From NCBI GenBank assembly GCA_021413845.1, contig JAIOPP010000095.1:69993-102309 (forward strand): a stretch of 32,317 bases of DNA, written 5' to 3'. The notes beneath the pieces were generated by a model. It saw only the letters and a program-made list of their open reading frames with translations. It was not told where the DNA came from and ran no database searches. Below are positions 17,294 to 26,298 of this stretch, one piece after another; position 1 is the first letter of the stretch; the number at the start of each line of letters is the position of its first letter. The DNA comes from Planctomycetia bacterium (GTDB taxonomy: Bacteria > Planctomycetota > Planctomycetia > Pirellulales > PNKZ01). The position numbers and the translations under genes are program-made.

Positions 17294-19549
17294 TTAGTGA
17301 TTGAAGCGAAATTCGTTGCTCGAAAGCAAAGCCCAAAGCATTTCTTGAATCGCGAGGCCGCGATCTTTATCGCGTCCTTTAAGGAAAGCTGCTGTGTCGC
17401 GCCGTTCGAGGTCGGTCGGCGGGCGCGTATATACGGCCATGTACATCGCCTCGGCGAGCGCGCTCGGGTCGCTTAGTTTTTCGAGTCGTCCGGCAAGGTT
17501 ATCGCCGCTCGGCCGAACCCAACCGTCGATGACGCCGCCGTTGCCGAAGAACAACGCTTGGTTCAACGTCGCCGCGAAGCCGCCGCCGGGCGATTCGCCG
17601 TAGAGCTCGATGAAGCGATTGTAGTTGCCGCGCAACGGATCGAAAGTTTGCTTATCGATCCACATCGCTTCCATGCGCGGACGTTCGGCCACGGCGACCG
17701 CGGCCAACTCCTTCGGCACGGTCTTTTTCAGCGATGCTTTCGCTCTCGTTTCCGCCGAGCTGACGACCCCCGTCGCTTGCATCAAGCTCGCGGCAAACAC
17801 CTCGGGCGGGAGCGGCTTAAGCAACGTCACCTCACCGCGCTCGGTCCACGTTTGCACGACCGATTCCCAAGCACGCTTCGCTTCGCGGGAGTCCGACTTC
17901 GCGAGCTTCTCGTAAGCCGCGATCTTTTCCGCTTCCGCGATCTTGGCCTTGAGAGATTGCGAAAGGGTGCGGAGCTTGCGCAACCGCACGCTTGCCGTCT
18001 CGAAGTTGTTTTCCAGAGCTGCGAAATCGACCTTCGGTGCCGCAGGAGCAGCGATCGGTGCCACATCTTTCGTCGGCGTCTTATCTTTGTCCTTCTTGTC
18101 CTTAGCTGCCGTTTCTTTGGCGGGTGCGTCTTTCACGGGCGTCGCCTTCGGCGATGTCTCTTTCGGCGGAGATGCCTTTGCTGCAGTTGCTACGGCCGCG
18201 GGCGGCTTCTTCGTCCCCTTCCCTCTTGCTGTGCCCAGGATCTCGTTCGCACGGGCCGCTGCTTCTTCAGCCTGTTTCAAATCCGGGGCGAGTTTTTGTC
18301 GTTCAGCCTGCCAACGCGCCGCATACTTCGCGGCTAAGCCCGTCGGCAACTCGCTCGGCTGCGGCAGTAAAAACGAACGCTGATAGGCCCGGGTTTGCAC
18401 GAGTTCGCGAAGTAATTGGCGAACGTCGTATTTGCCGGCCCGAAACTCTTGGGCCAGTAAATCGAGCACGGCGGGATGCGTCGGCGGATTGTCGGGATGG
18501 ATGAAGTCGACCGGATGCACGAGGCCCCGCCCGAAGAGATGAGCCCAGAGCCGATTCACGGCATTGCGATCGAACAGTTCGTTCGTGCCGTCGGTCGCCG
18601 CTTCGGCCAGCTTGCGACGTCGGCTGAATTTCGGAACCGGCGTGACGTCCTTAACCGGCTTCCCGACGTATTCTTCGCCCTTGGCAAACGTCGGCTCGAC
18701 GATCGTCGCCCCGCGCGGGATGCGCGGCGCAACCCGATCGGCCGCTTCGCCCGTGAAAACCGATTTGAAGCTCGCTTCTCCTTCAGCCTTCTCGGCGATC
18801 GACTTCGCCGGCGGTTGCCCTTTGCGACCACCGGCGACATATGTCCGACTCACGAACGCGTAGAGGCCGTAGTAGTCGCCGATTTTATAGTCGTCGACGA
18901 CCGGATGGTCGTGACATTGGTTGCATTGCATATCCATGCCGAAGAAGATCCGGCCGATGTCGCGCGTCATCGTATTCGGCTCGCAGTCCCGATCGTGAAA
19001 GAACTTCGCCGCCGGCTTGTGCAGTGGGTCGAGTTCGTCGGCCGTAAGAATTTCGCGCACCATCGCATCGTACGGCTTCCGATCGGCGAACGAACGGTAG
19101 AGATAGTCGTACCAGTCGCTCGACTTGGTCACCTTATCGCTGAGCCGCTCGGCCCACATCACGTCGAACGTGGTCGCCATGTGGCGCACGAAGCGCGGGC
19201 TCGCCAGCAGCCGGTCGATGAGTTGCGTCCGCTTATCCGCGGCTTTGTCGTCCAGAAATGCTTGGGCCTCTTCCGCCGTCGGAATGATGCCGTGGAGATC
19301 GAGCGACACGCGGCGCAGAAACTCGGCATCGTCGGCCGAAAGACCTGCGGGCGCAAGACGTTCCGCTTCGATCAAGCGGTCGATACGCTCGTGCAACGAG
19401 ACCTTGCTAGGCGCATCCGGCTTGACGTCGGGAGCAGCGGCCGAGGCGGCGGATACGAACAACCACGGCGCGCAAAACGAAACGACGCTCGATAAGAACG
19501 CGCGATATAGTCGGCAGCGCCGAGCGCAGCAAACGATCGTGTGGGACAC
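17294..19549 (-). CDS. DUF1549 and DUF1553 domain protein, secreted
   Basis: About 751 aa from a GTG at 19549 that has GGAAGGA 7 nt upstream; an in-frame ATG at 19747 would prepend 66 residues with no signal-like character. Residues 1-40 are a signal peptide (RAFLSSVVSFCAPWLFVSAA). The DUF1549 part follows (FLRRVSLDLHGIIPTAEEAQ; FFGMDMQCNQCHDHPVVDDY, with a CxxCH motif). DUF1553 segments include NELFDRNAVNRLWAHLFGRG, VHPVDFIHPDNPPTHPAVLD, LVQTRAYQRSF and, at the end, WALLSSNEFRFNH. The two halves are separated by a Lys/Ala/Thr/Pro-rich low-complexity stretch of roughly 70 residues (near 18030-18240), longer than I would expect. No N-terminal PSCyt1 cytochrome-like domain is present. It is the first gene of the operon with the DUF1501 and WD40 genes. 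Confidence 0.9.
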   Translation of the reverse strand: MSHTIVCCARRCRLYRAFLSSVVSFCAPWLFVSAASAAAPDVKPDAPSKVSLHERIDRLIEAERLAPAGLSADDAEFLRRVSLDLHGIIPTAEEAQAFLDDKAADKRTQLIDRLLASPRFVRHMATTFDVMWAERLSDKVTKSSDWYDYLYRSFADRKPYDAMVREILTADELDPLHKPAAKFFHDRDCEPNTMTRDIGRIFFGMDMQCNQCHDHPVVDDYKIGDYYGLYAFVSRTYVAGGRKGQPPAKSIAEKAEGEASFKSVFTGEAADRVAPRIPRGATIVEPTFAKGEEYVGKPVKDVTPVPKFSRRRKLAEAATDGTNELFDRNAVNRLWAHLFGRGLVHPVDFIHPDNPPTHPAVLDLLAQEFRAGKYDVRQLLRELVQTRAYQRSFLLPQPSELPTGLAAKYAARWQAERQKLAPDLKQAEEAAARANEILGTARGKGTKKPPAAVATAAKASPPKETSPKATPVKDAPAKETAAKDKKDKDKTPTKDVAPIAAPAAPKVDFAALENNFETASVRLRKLRTLSQSLKAKIAEAEKIAAYEKLAKSDSREAKRAWESVVQTWTERGEVTLLKPLPPEVFAASLMQATGVVSSAETRAKASLKKTVPKELAAVAVAERPRMEAMWIDKQTFDPLRGNYNRFIELYGESPGGGFAATLNQALFFGNGGVIDGWVRPSGDNLAGRLEKLSDPSALAEAMYMAVYTRPPTDLERRDTAAFLKGRDKDRGLAIQEMLWALLSSNEFRFNH

Positions 19550-19685
19550 GGGAGCGTCCTTCCACAAGTGACTACCGAACGGATGACGATCGAACGGCGG
19601 GGAGGCGAAGCAAGCAACCAGGCGGGATTTGGGCGGTTGTCGGTGGGATAGAACCGCGCGGGGACAATCATAGGAGCATTCCGAT

Positions 19686-19714
19686 ACGTTACCGGTTGGC
19701 ACGTTCGGCGTCAA
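19686..19714 (-). promoter_or_regulatory. Candidate promoter of the DUF1549/1553 operon
   Basis: On the minus strand TTGACG (19714-19709) and TAACGT (19691-19686) are 17 nt apart. The -35 is close to consensus and the -10 is weak (3 of 6). It would leave a leader of about 130 nt before the GTG at 19549. Confidence 0.35.
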
Positions 19715-20105
19715 TAAAATCCGAATCAAAACCCTTGGCTTTTGCATCAGGAGAAAACCTAGCCAGGCAAGTTTCTTTGCTCACGCGGCTTTGCTCCCGG
19801 AGCCTTTCCGATTTGAAAGAAACAGCCGGCAAAAGAAAAATTTCTTACCACGTTTGCGTGGCAACAAGTTTTCCAAGTCAAGGAGTTCCTTGCGGAATCC
19901 TTAGAATCGATTCAGTCGTTGAACAATTTTTTCCGCGAGCTTCAACTTCGATTCATTTTCTTAAAGCATCGTATTTTCGGCCCTTGCAAGAGGAGCCGGC
20001 CGCGACGGCTCGCGAAAGCGCTACGACATATTGACGCGTCAATGGCACGCAGTTCGCTTGAGGGGGCTTCGCCCACCTCACTCCCTAAATACGAGAGGCG
20101 AACCT
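19715..20105. other. Intergenic region between divergent operon and sulP, AT-richer
   Basis: No gene is supported here. The stretch is visibly richer in A and T than its surroundings, with runs such as AAGAAAAATTTCTT near 19835-19848, a small hairpin CCACG-TTTG-CGTGG (19848-19861) and the perfect palindrome at 20030-20043. I could not pick a convincing promoter for sulP by eye. Confidence 0.6.
20030..20043. promoter_or_regulatory. Perfect 14-bp palindrome, possible operator
   Basis: ATTGACGCGTCAAT is its own reverse complement and lies 62 nt before the sulP start codon. This is the form expected for a dimeric repressor or activator site. Which regulator, if any, binds it is unknown. Confidence 0.45.
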
Positions 20106-21989
20106 ATGTCCGACGAGAGTCTCGCTCAAGTTGAGAAGCCGCAAAACGGCATCGCCGGGTTGAAACACATTCGGCACGACATCCTTTCCGGTATCGTGGT
20201 CTCGCTCGTTTCTCTCCCACTTTCCTCGGGCATCGCCATCGCCTCGGGAGTGCCTCCCGTTTACGGACTCATCTCGGCGATCATCGCCGGCTTGCTGTTC
20301 CCGTTTATCGGCGGAGCCTACATGACCATCTCCGGGCCGGCCGCAGGGCTCGCTCCGGCGATCCTCGCCGTGATGATCTCGCTCGGCGGCGCCGGCGACG
20401 CCACGCATGTCGGCGAAGGTTATCCGTTCTTGCTCGTCGTGATCTTCATGGTCGGCTGCTGTCAGCTGGTCATGGCCTTATTCGGCCTCGCTCGCTACGC
20501 CGCGATGATTCCGGTCGCCGTGGTCGAAGGAATGCTGGCCTCGATCGGGTTGATCATCATCGTGAAACAATTCGCTCCGTTCTTCGGCTACACGACGAAG
20601 CTCCACGCCAAGGAGTTCTACGAATACGTGCTGGCCTTCCCTCAGCTTGTTTCAGGCATGACGCCGCTGGTGTTCGCCGTCGCCGCCACGACGCTCGTCG
20701 CACTCTTCGTCATGGGTGCGCTGCAAAAGAAGGTGCGGTTCTTCCAAATCCTCCCGCCGCAACTCATCGCGGTCGTCGTCGGGGTGCTTCTCGCGCAAGC
20801 GCTCGGCCTCGGTGCTTTGAACGACGGCAAGTTCTTGATCAAGATCCCGGAAAACCCGTTCCACGGCATCCATACGCCCCACTTCGCGGAGCTCTTCGCA
20901 CGGCAAGACCTCTGGTATGCCGCAATCATGGGCGTGATCATGCTCACGCTTATCGACGGCGTCGAATCGCTCGCCACGGCGATGGCGATCGACCGGATCG
21001 ATCCGTTCCATCGGCGTTCATCTCCCAACCGCGTGTTGCTCGCCATGGCGATCTCGAACATCGCTTCCAGCTTGGTCGGCGGTCTCACGATCATTCCCGG
21101 CGGCGTGAAGAGCAAAGCCAACATCGCGGCCGGCGGTCGCACGCTGTGGGCCAACTTCACGAACTCCATCTGCTTGATCTTGTATCTCCTCGTCGGCTAT
21201 CAGTTGATCAACTTGATTCCGCTCTGCGTCTTGGCCGCGGTACTGATCTACACCGGTTGGAAGATGTGCGAACCGCTCGTGTGGCGCCATGTCGCACACA
21301 TCGGCAAGGAACAACTCGGCATCTTCATGTTCACGATCGTCGCGACCCTTGCGACCGACTTGCTGATCGGCATCGTCGCCGGCGTCGTGGCGAAGCTCGT
21401 CCTCAACGCCTACCTCTGTCGCAAAGCGGTCCTGACGTTCCCGAAAGATGCTCGCACCTCGGTGTTCATGGATCTGTTCGCCAACCCGGTCGGTCGCAAG
21501 GAATGGGTCGGCAATACCTATCACTTGTATCTCGATAAGCCGGTCGCTTGGTTCAATGCCGGTAAGCTTCAGAACGAAATGAACAACCTTCCTCCGAACG
21601 CACACGATGTCGTCTTGCACATGAGCGAGTCGGTTTCGATGTCGGAAAGCTTGATCGGCTTCTTCCAAAATCCGATCAGCCACAAGGTGCTCATCGACGG
21701 TGAGTACCACATGCATGTGACGAAGCCGCTCGTCTGCTTCAACACGATGCAGCTCAGCAAAGAGTTGGAAGAGATTCCCGAAGAAGCGACCAAGGTGCAC
21801 ATCCATATCGACGAACGGGTAACGCTCATCGATCATTCGTCGTGCGACACTTTGATGCATGCCGTGCGGGAATCGAAGCATTCGCGCGTGCCGGTTCAAG
21901 TCATCGGACTCGAACGGATGACGGCCCTTTCGCACCACGATTCCAGCGTTCGCGTAGCCGACAACAACTATTCGCACGTGCCGGCTTAG
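20106..21989 (+). CDS. SulP family anion permease with STAS-like C-terminal repeats
   Basis: Inner-membrane SulP/SLC26-type transporter of 627 aa. The ATG at 20106 has GAGAGG 7 nt upstream; an in-frame ATG at 20031 is rejected because it lacks this. SulP landmarks: SGIVVSLVSLPLSSGIAIAS (28-47), GVPPVYGLISAIIAGLLFPF (48-67), GGAYMTISGPAAGLAPAIL (69-87), DGVESLATAMAIDRI (284-298) and GGLTIIPGGVKSKANIAAGG (325-344). The tail after 450 contains two similar segments, 471-520 (YHLYLDKPVAWFNAGKLQNE...) and 534-588 (YHMHVTKPLVCFNTMQLSKE...), each like the strand-helix core of a STAS domain. The second ends in the usual LIDHSS, the first in SVSMSES. The substrate may be sulfate, bicarbonate or a dicarboxylate; the sequence does not decide it. 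Confidence 0.9.
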   Translation: MSDESLAQVEKPQNGIAGLKHIRHDILSGIVVSLVSLPLSSGIAIASGVPPVYGLISAIIAGLLFPFIGGAYMTISGPAAGLAPAILAVMISLGGAGDATHVGEGYPFLLVVIFMVGCCQLVMALFGLARYAAMIPVAVVEGMLASIGLIIIVKQFAPFFGYTTKLHAKEFYEYVLAFPQLVSGMTPLVFAVAATTLVALFVMGALQKKVRFFQILPPQLIAVVVGVLLAQALGLGALNDGKFLIKIPENPFHGIHTPHFAELFARQDLWYAAIMGVIMLTLIDGVESLATAMAIDRIDPFHRRSSPNRVLLAMAISNIASSLVGGLTIIPGGVKSKANIAAGGRTLWANFTNSICLILYLLVGYQLINLIPLCVLAAVLIYTGWKMCEPLVWRHVAHIGKEQLGIFMFTIVATLATDLLIGIVAGVVAKLVLNAYLCRKAVLTFPKDARTSVFMDLFANPVGRKEWVGNTYHLYLDKPVAWFNAGKLQNEMNNLPPNAHDVVLHMSESVSMSESLIGFFQNPISHKVLIDGEYHMHVTKPLVCFNTMQLSKELEEIPEEATKVHIHIDERVTLIDHSSCDTLMHAVRESKHSRVPVQVIGLERMTALSHHDSSVRVADNNYSHVPA

Positions 21990-22020
21990 GCCGACATTCC
22001 GCTCTCGGCTCCCTTCGGCT

Positions 22021-22053
22021 CCCTTCGGCTCGCACGCAGCGCGAGCCGAAGGG
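22021..22053. repeat. Strong 13-bp hairpin after sulP
   Basis: CCCTTCGGCTCGC (22021-22033) and GCGAGCCGAAGGG (22041-22053) pair perfectly around ACGCAGC. The first ten bases are also duplicated directly upstream (22011-22020). No T-run follows, so it is not a classical intrinsic terminator. It may stabilise the sulP mRNA 3' end or be a REP-like palindrome. Confidence 0.75.
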
Positions 22054-22109
22054 GCGCGAGCACTGCCGATACCGATCTCTTCTCACGACTCCAACAGGAA
22101 TTCCCTACC

Positions 22110-22742
22110 ATGTCGATTTCCGAACTCGATCCTCCGCAGAAGGGCCGTTCGATCACGCTGACGGTAGTCCGGCCTGAGATTCGCAAACCGCTGACGTTTC
22201 GCCCGGCCTCCGCTCAGGAAACGGCCGGCGCGACCCACAGCAGTGCCTACACGATGCGCATTCCCTCGCAGCCGACGACCTTTCGCTTTGCGAAACAAAG
22301 CTCGGCTTCCGGAATCAAGTTCCTGATCTTCTCGGTACTCTTTATCGCAGCCGCGGCGTTTCTCTTAGTCGAAATGGCGAATACGCCGCTGTTGCGAACG
22401 CCGATCATCACGGTCTCGCTCGTCTGCATCGCGATCGGCGCGGCCCTCGCCCATCTCGCCGTTCGCAATCTCTTCGGACGACTCCGCGTCGATGCGCAAG
22501 GGATTCGCTTATCTCCCGGCTACCTCGGCTACTTCATCCCGTGGTCCGAGCTTCGCGGTTGGAACATGGACGGCTTCGCGTTCCGCTTCCGCAGCCAGAA
22601 GTCGAAGCACGACCTCACCGTCGACTGCGACCACCTCACGGCCGACGACCGCCAAATGCTCCACGAAGTTCTGTTGTCGTGCGCGACGGAAAAAGAATTT
22701 GCCCGCGCTGAAAAGAAGGCCGAATGGAAGAAGGCCAAGTAG
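22110..22742 (+). CDS. Two-helix membrane protein of unknown function
   Basis: Protein of 210 aa that I do not assign to a family with certainty. An AGGAA precedes the ATG. Residues 1-65 are polar. Two hydrophobic segments near 70-88 and 98-118 are separated by a short turn (EMANTPLLR). The C-terminal part (121-210) reads LFGRLRVDAQGIRLSPGYLG, YFIPWSELRGWNMDG and so on, and has the look of a bacterial PH-like domain (a basic strand, then the IPWSELRG turn common in membrane-anchored bPH proteins). The extreme C-terminus is Lys/Glu-rich. It lies 120 nt after sulP on the same strand, with a hairpin between them, and is followed by a good terminator. Confidence 0.75.
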   Translation: MSISELDPPQKGRSITLTVVRPEIRKPLTFRPASAQETAGATHSSAYTMRIPSQPTTFRFAKQSSASGIKFLIFSVLFIAAAAFLLVEMANTPLLRTPIITVSLVCIAIGAALAHLAVRNLFGRLRVDAQGIRLSPGYLGYFIPWSELRGWNMDGFAFRFRSQKSKHDLTVDCDHLTADDRQMLHEVLLSCATEKEFARAEKKAEWKKAK

Positions 22743-22771
22743 TTTCGTCCGCATCACGAACTCAACAATCA

Positions 22772-22814
22772 CGGGCCGAGGCAGCAACTCGCTTCCTCGG
22801 CCCGATTGTTTTTT
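22772..22814 (+). terminator. Rho-independent terminator
   Basis: CGGGCCGAGG (22772-22781) and CCTCGGCCCG (22795-22804) form a perfect 10-bp GC-rich stem with a 13-nt loop, followed by ATTG and six Ts (22809-22814). It ends the sulP/membrane-protein transcription unit and faces the convergent yciH operon. Confidence 0.88.
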
Positions 22815-22850
22815 AGCGGCTCTCACTAAGGCCGGACGCCGCGCGAGGCA

Positions 22851-23201
22851 CTACCCTTTCACCTTGTAGCCGATCGCCAGCAGGGCTTCGCGCACCCGTT
22901 CGAGGTGCTTGCCTTGGATCTCGATCGTGTCGTCTTTCACGGTGCCGCCGGCTCCCTGCTCCGCCTTGAGCTTCGCCAGCAACGCGGCAAGGTCGTTGTC
23001 GGCAGCCGAGAGTCCGTGAATCACGGTGACGAAGCGGCCCCCGCCGCGCTTTTCCAGCGCCAGTCGGGCCGTTTGTTTTTGCGGTGCAAGATACTCGCGC
23101 GGTGGGCTCGGCGCGGGAGGGCAGCGACATTCAGCGAGGACCTTCCCGCAGCGTTCGCAAGTCGGCGGTCGGTCCCACGGAGTTCCGGCGAACAAACGCA
23201 T
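22851..23201 (-). CDS. yciH: SUI1/YciH family translation factor (eIF1-like)
   Basis: Small basic protein of 116 aa. An N-terminal zinc-ribbon-like segment, CERCGKVLAECRC, is followed by the SUI1/eIF1 core: GRFVTVIHGLSAADNDLAAL, LLAKLKAEQGAGGTVKDDTI, EIQGKHLERVREALLAIGYK. The GGTVKD and IEIQGKH motifs are diagnostic. Bacterial homologues influence start-site fidelity in initiation but are dispensable. GAGAGGAAGAG lies just upstream of the ATG. The gene starts 28 nt after the end of glpK on the same strand, so it is probably the last gene of the UPF0104-glpK-yciH operon. The N-terminal cysteine cluster is an addition relative to the short E. coli protein. Confidence 0.9.
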   Translation of the reverse strand: MRLFAGTPWDRPPTCERCGKVLAECRCPPAPSPPREYLAPQKQTARLALEKRGGGRFVTVIHGLSAADNDLAALLAKLKAEQGAGGTVKDDTIEIQGKHLERVREALLAIGYKVKG

Positions 23202-23229
23202 CGCGGCTCTTCCTCTCGAGTGATTCTTG

Positions 23230-24726
23230 CTACCGTGTCCGAGTTCGAACCACGGCCTGCTGCCACCCCTCGACGATCGCTTGGCGCCGGCGAGCGTCTA
23301 TTTCCGGCGTGAAGTGCCGGGCGGCGCGCCAATGTGCGGCGACGTCGTCGAGCCCTTGCCAATAGCCGACGGCGAGCCCCGCTAGATAGGCAGCCCCGAG
23401 GGCCGTCGTTTCAGTCGTCGCCGGCCGAACCAGCGGCACGTTCAGCACATCGGCTTGAAACTGCATGAGGCCGTCGTTGACCGAAGCCCCGCCGTCGACT
23501 TTCAATTGCTTTAGCGCCGCGCCGGCATCTTGCTGCATCGCCGTCGCCAGGTCGAGCGACTGATACGCCATCGATTCCAGCGCCGCTCGCGCCAGATGTC
23601 CGGCCGTGGTGCCGCGGGTCAGCCCGTAGATCGCGCCACGCGCATCCGGATCCCAATAAGGAGCGCCGAGGCCCGTGAAAGCGGGGACGAAATAAACGCC
23701 GCCGTTATCGTCGACCGAAGCAGCCAGCCGCTCGACATCGGCCGACCGCTCGATGATGCCGAGCCCATCGCGCAACCATTGCACCACCGCACCGCCGATG
23801 AACACGGAACCTTCTAGGCAATATGTCGTCCGCCCGGCGACGGTCCAGCCGACGGTCGTCAGCAGGTTGTGCTTCGAAGCGACCGGCCGCTCGCCGATGT
23901 TCATCAGCAGGAAGCAACCTGTGCCGTAGGTGTTCTTCGCATCGCCGACTTGAAAACAGGCTTGGCCGAACGTCGCAGCCTGCTGATCGCCGGCCATGCC
24001 CGCAATCGGAATCGACTCGCCGAACCACTCGGGCACGGTCGCGCCATAGACCTCGCTCGACGACCGCACCTCGGGCAGCATCGCACGCGGGATATCGAGG
24101 ATGCGCAAGAGCTCGTCGTCCCAAGCAAGCGTGTGAATGTTCAACAGCATCGTGCGGCTTGCGTTGCCGACGTCGGTCACATGCCGCCGGCCGCCGGTAA
24201 GCCGCCACGCGAGGAACGTGTCGACGGTGCCGAACAGAATCTCGCCGCGCTCGGCTCGGGCTCGCAAGCCCGGCAGCGTATCCAAAAGGTGCTTGATCTT
24301 GGTTCCGGAAAAATACGCATCGACGACGAGCCCCGTTCGCTCGCGGATCAGCGGCTCCAGGCCCTCGGCCTTCAATCGTTCGCAAATCGGCGCGCTCACA
24401 CGACTCTGCCACACGATCGCGTTCGCTACCGGCTTGCCGCTGGAGCGATCCCAAAGAATCGTCGTCTCGCGTTGGTTCGCGATTCCGATCGCGGCGATGT
24501 CGCGTGCTTCGAGCTGTGCCTTGCGCAGCGCCTCGCGGGCGGTCGCGAGCTGTGAATTCCAAATCGCTTCCGGATCATGCTCGACCCAACCGGGCTGCGG
24601 CAAGACTTGCTCGAACTCTTGCTGCGCTTGGGCGACGGCTCGGCCCGTTCGATCGAACACGATCGCGCGACTCGAGGTCGTCCCTTGATCGAGCGCGAGC
24701 ACGAAGCGAGAGTCGGTGCTGGTCAT
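23230..24726 (-). CDS. glpK: Glycerol kinase
   Basis: FGGY-family kinase of 498 aa, full length, which phosphorylates glycerol to sn-glycerol 3-phosphate in the cytoplasm. Motifs: [18 protein letters not shown] at the N-terminus, [112 protein letters not shown] and [17 protein letters not shown]. The substrate-contacting R-E, Y and D-Q residues of E. coli GlpK are conserved in [14 protein letters not shown] and GDQQAA. Its ATG overlaps the stop of the upstream UPF0104-type gene by 4 nt (ATGA). No glycerol facilitator or glpD is nearby, so it may serve lipid synthesis rather than a dedicated glycerol catabolic operon. Confidence 0.97.
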   Translation of the reverse strand: MTSTDSRFVLALDQGTTSSRAIVFDRTGRAVAQAQQEFEQVLPQPGWVEHDPEAIWNSQLATAREALRKAQLEARDIAAIGIANQRETTILWDRSSGKPVANAIVWQSRVSAPICERLKAEGLEPLIRERTGLVVDAYFSGTKIKHLLDTLPGLRARAERGEILFGTVDTFLAWRLTGGRRHVTDVGNASRTMLLNIHTLAWDDELLRILDIPRAMLPEVRSSSEVYGATVPEWFGESIPIAGMAGDQQAATFGQACFQVGDAKNTYGTGCFLLMNIGERPVASKHNLLTTVGWTVAGRTTYCLEGSVFIGGAVVQWLRDGLGIIERSADVERLAASVDDNGGVYFVPAFTGLGAPYWDPDARGAIYGLTRGTTAGHLARAALESMAYQSLDLATAMQQDAGAALKQLKVDGGASVNDGLMQFQADVLNVPLVRPATTETTALGAAYLAGLAVGYWQGLDDVAAHWRAARHFTPEIDARRRQAIVEGWQQAVVRTRTR

Positions 24727-25808
24727 GAGCGGAGCGAGGCTTCGGTGGCGAGCAGGTTGTTCGAGGGGGCATCGGACGACAGCAGATCGCCCCCCGGTTC
24801 TTCGGCCACATGCAACGTATCACCCACTTCGCGACGAGAAAAGAAATAAATCACCACACCGATCAGCGCGATTCCGATCGTCACCAAGCGATACATCAGC
24901 GAGACCAGCAGCCCGCGGGCCGCCGGAATATGCGCCTTGGAAATCGTCGGATAGAGATATTCGATCGCCGCTTCGAAGGTGCCGAGCCCGTTCGGGGTGA
25001 TCGGCAACGCGCCGGCGAACGCCGCCAACGGCACGATGACGAACTGCTCGCTCAGGGTCGGGCTTTCGCCGACGATCGCTTTGCCGAGCAAAAAGTAGCC
25101 GAACACAGTGAGGATATGCAACGAAATGCTGAGGCAGAGCGTGGCGAAGATCGTGCCGAGGCGCTCGCGGTACATGCGCACCGCCTCGAGCAGTTGATGA
25201 AACACGGGACCGACCTTCGGCAACCGCGCGAGGAATTGCGAGACCTTGCCGCTCGTAAAGCCGGGAATGAGGAGCATGACGATCCCGATCGCGCCGACGA
25301 TGGTGCTGATAAGTGTCGACTTCGCCGCCACGCGTACCGGATACGAATCGGAAAACCAAAGCCCATCGACGACCACTGCCGTCGAAGCGACGAGGAACAA
25401 GGCATAGAGCCCGATGATGCGATCGAGCACGACGGTCGCCGCAGCCTGAGCGCGCCGGCCTGGGAAGTTGCGTGCGATGGCGACCGCTTTGAACAAGTCG
25501 CCGCCGACGCCGCCCGGAGCGACGAAGTTCAACAAGTAGCCGAGAAACCCGAGCCGCAACGCTTCCTTCACGGTAAACGGAAACTCGAGCGCTCGCACGA
25601 GCAATCGCCAGCGCATGATCGACACGATGACCGAACAAAAGAAGAGCGCAAAGCCGGCGGCGATCAGCCCGAAGTTCTTCGGCTGATCGAGCATCTGCAA
25701 GAACTCTTCCTTGCGCGAAGCGTCGTAAATCAGGTAGCCGAGAATGCCGGCGGCGAGTCCGAACTTCAGCAGGCCGGTAAAAATCTTATTCTTAAAGACG
25801 TTTTTCAC
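24723..25808 (-). CDS. LPG-synthase-type transmembrane protein (UPF0104 / flippase-like)
   Basis: Polytopic inner-membrane protein of 361 aa. The start is GTG at 25808, with no good Shine-Dalgarno visible. Motifs of the lysylphosphatidylglycerol-synthase membrane domain family are present: [67 protein letters not shown] and, late in the protein, [20 protein letters not shown]. About seven to eight hydrophobic segments are visible. There is no C-terminal aminoacyl-transferase domain, so it is the flippase-like half only; related proteins flip lipids or function with lipid-linked glycans. It is the first gene of an operon with glpK (4-nt overlap), suggesting a link to glycerophospholipid supply, which is inference. 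Confidence 0.88.
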   Translation of the reverse strand: MKNVFKNKIFTGLLKFGLAAGILGYLIYDASRKEEFLQMLDQPKNFGLIAAGFALFFCSVIVSIMRWRLLVRALEFPFTVKEALRLGFLGYLLNFVAPGGVGGDLFKAVAIARNFPGRRAQAAATVVLDRIIGLYALFLVASTAVVVDGLWFSDSYPVRVAAKSTLISTIVGAIGIVMLLIPGFTSGKVSQFLARLPKVGPVFHQLLEAVRMYRERLGTIFATLCLSISLHILTVFGYFLLGKAIVGESPTLSEQFVIVPLAAFAGALPITPNGLGTFEAAIEYLYPTISKAHIPAARGLLVSLMYRLVTIGIALIGVVIYFFSRREVGDTLHVAEEPGGDLLSSDAPSNNLLATEASLRS

Positions 25809-26007
25809 GCGATCTTATGACCTCGACGGTACGATAAGCGGATGTATGTTCGCGGGCGACCCAAAGCGCTCGTCGATGCAGATGTCGAAACGGCAGCGAT
25901 TGAAATCCGAAACCGAATGGCTGAGGGACTGCGGCGAGCGGTCGGCCGGCTTCCGCCAGCGACCGACTGCGAGCGTAAGTCGTTGCCGGGTAACACCGAG
26001 CGTCGGC

Positions 26008-26036
26008 TTGACAGCCTCGCGGGCTAGTGATAAAGT
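26008..26036 (+). promoter_or_regulatory. Promoter of tRNA-Ala
   Basis: A perfect -35 TTGACA (26008-26013) and a -10 TAAAGT (26031-26036) are 17 nt apart, with an extended TG one base before the -10. Initiation near 26043 would give a leader of about 100 nt before the tRNA, containing a small hairpin CGACC-GTAA-GGTCG (26064-26077). The rest of the gap 25809-26142 shows no supported gene. Confidence 0.65.
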
Positions 26037-26142
26037 TTCGATCTACGCAGGGCAACCCCAAAACGACCGTAAGGTCGCTGAAGGAAATGGTTTGCCGACG
26101 TTCCGCCGGCACCCAGCCACGCCGACGGCAGAAGAATTCGCC

Positions 26143-26215
<73 letters not shown>

Positions 26216-26221
26216 CTAATG

Positions 26222-26255
26222 AGACCACTTAGGGCATTCCTAAGTGGTCTTTTTT
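26222..26255 (+). terminator. Strong rho-independent terminator after tRNA-Ala
   Basis: AGACCACTTAGG (26222-26233) pairs perfectly with CCTAAGTGGTCT (26239-26250) around GCATT, and the run of six Ts ends at 26255. It separates the tRNA transcript from the integrase gene. It lies within the putative attachment region, so it may belong to the element. Confidence 0.93.
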
Positions 26256-26298
26256 GTTGAATTTACGGCATTTCCATGTTGTTGAGTCTCAATAAGGC

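Noticed and set aside
24810-25820. A 336-codon + strand frame
   Set aside because: Antisense shadow of the UPF0104-type membrane protein; the translation is charged and repetitive with no motif.
25842-26027. A 61-codon + strand frame beginning MYVRGRPKALVDADVE
   Set aside because: No Shine-Dalgarno, and its end overlaps the tRNA-Ala promoter; not convincing as a gene.
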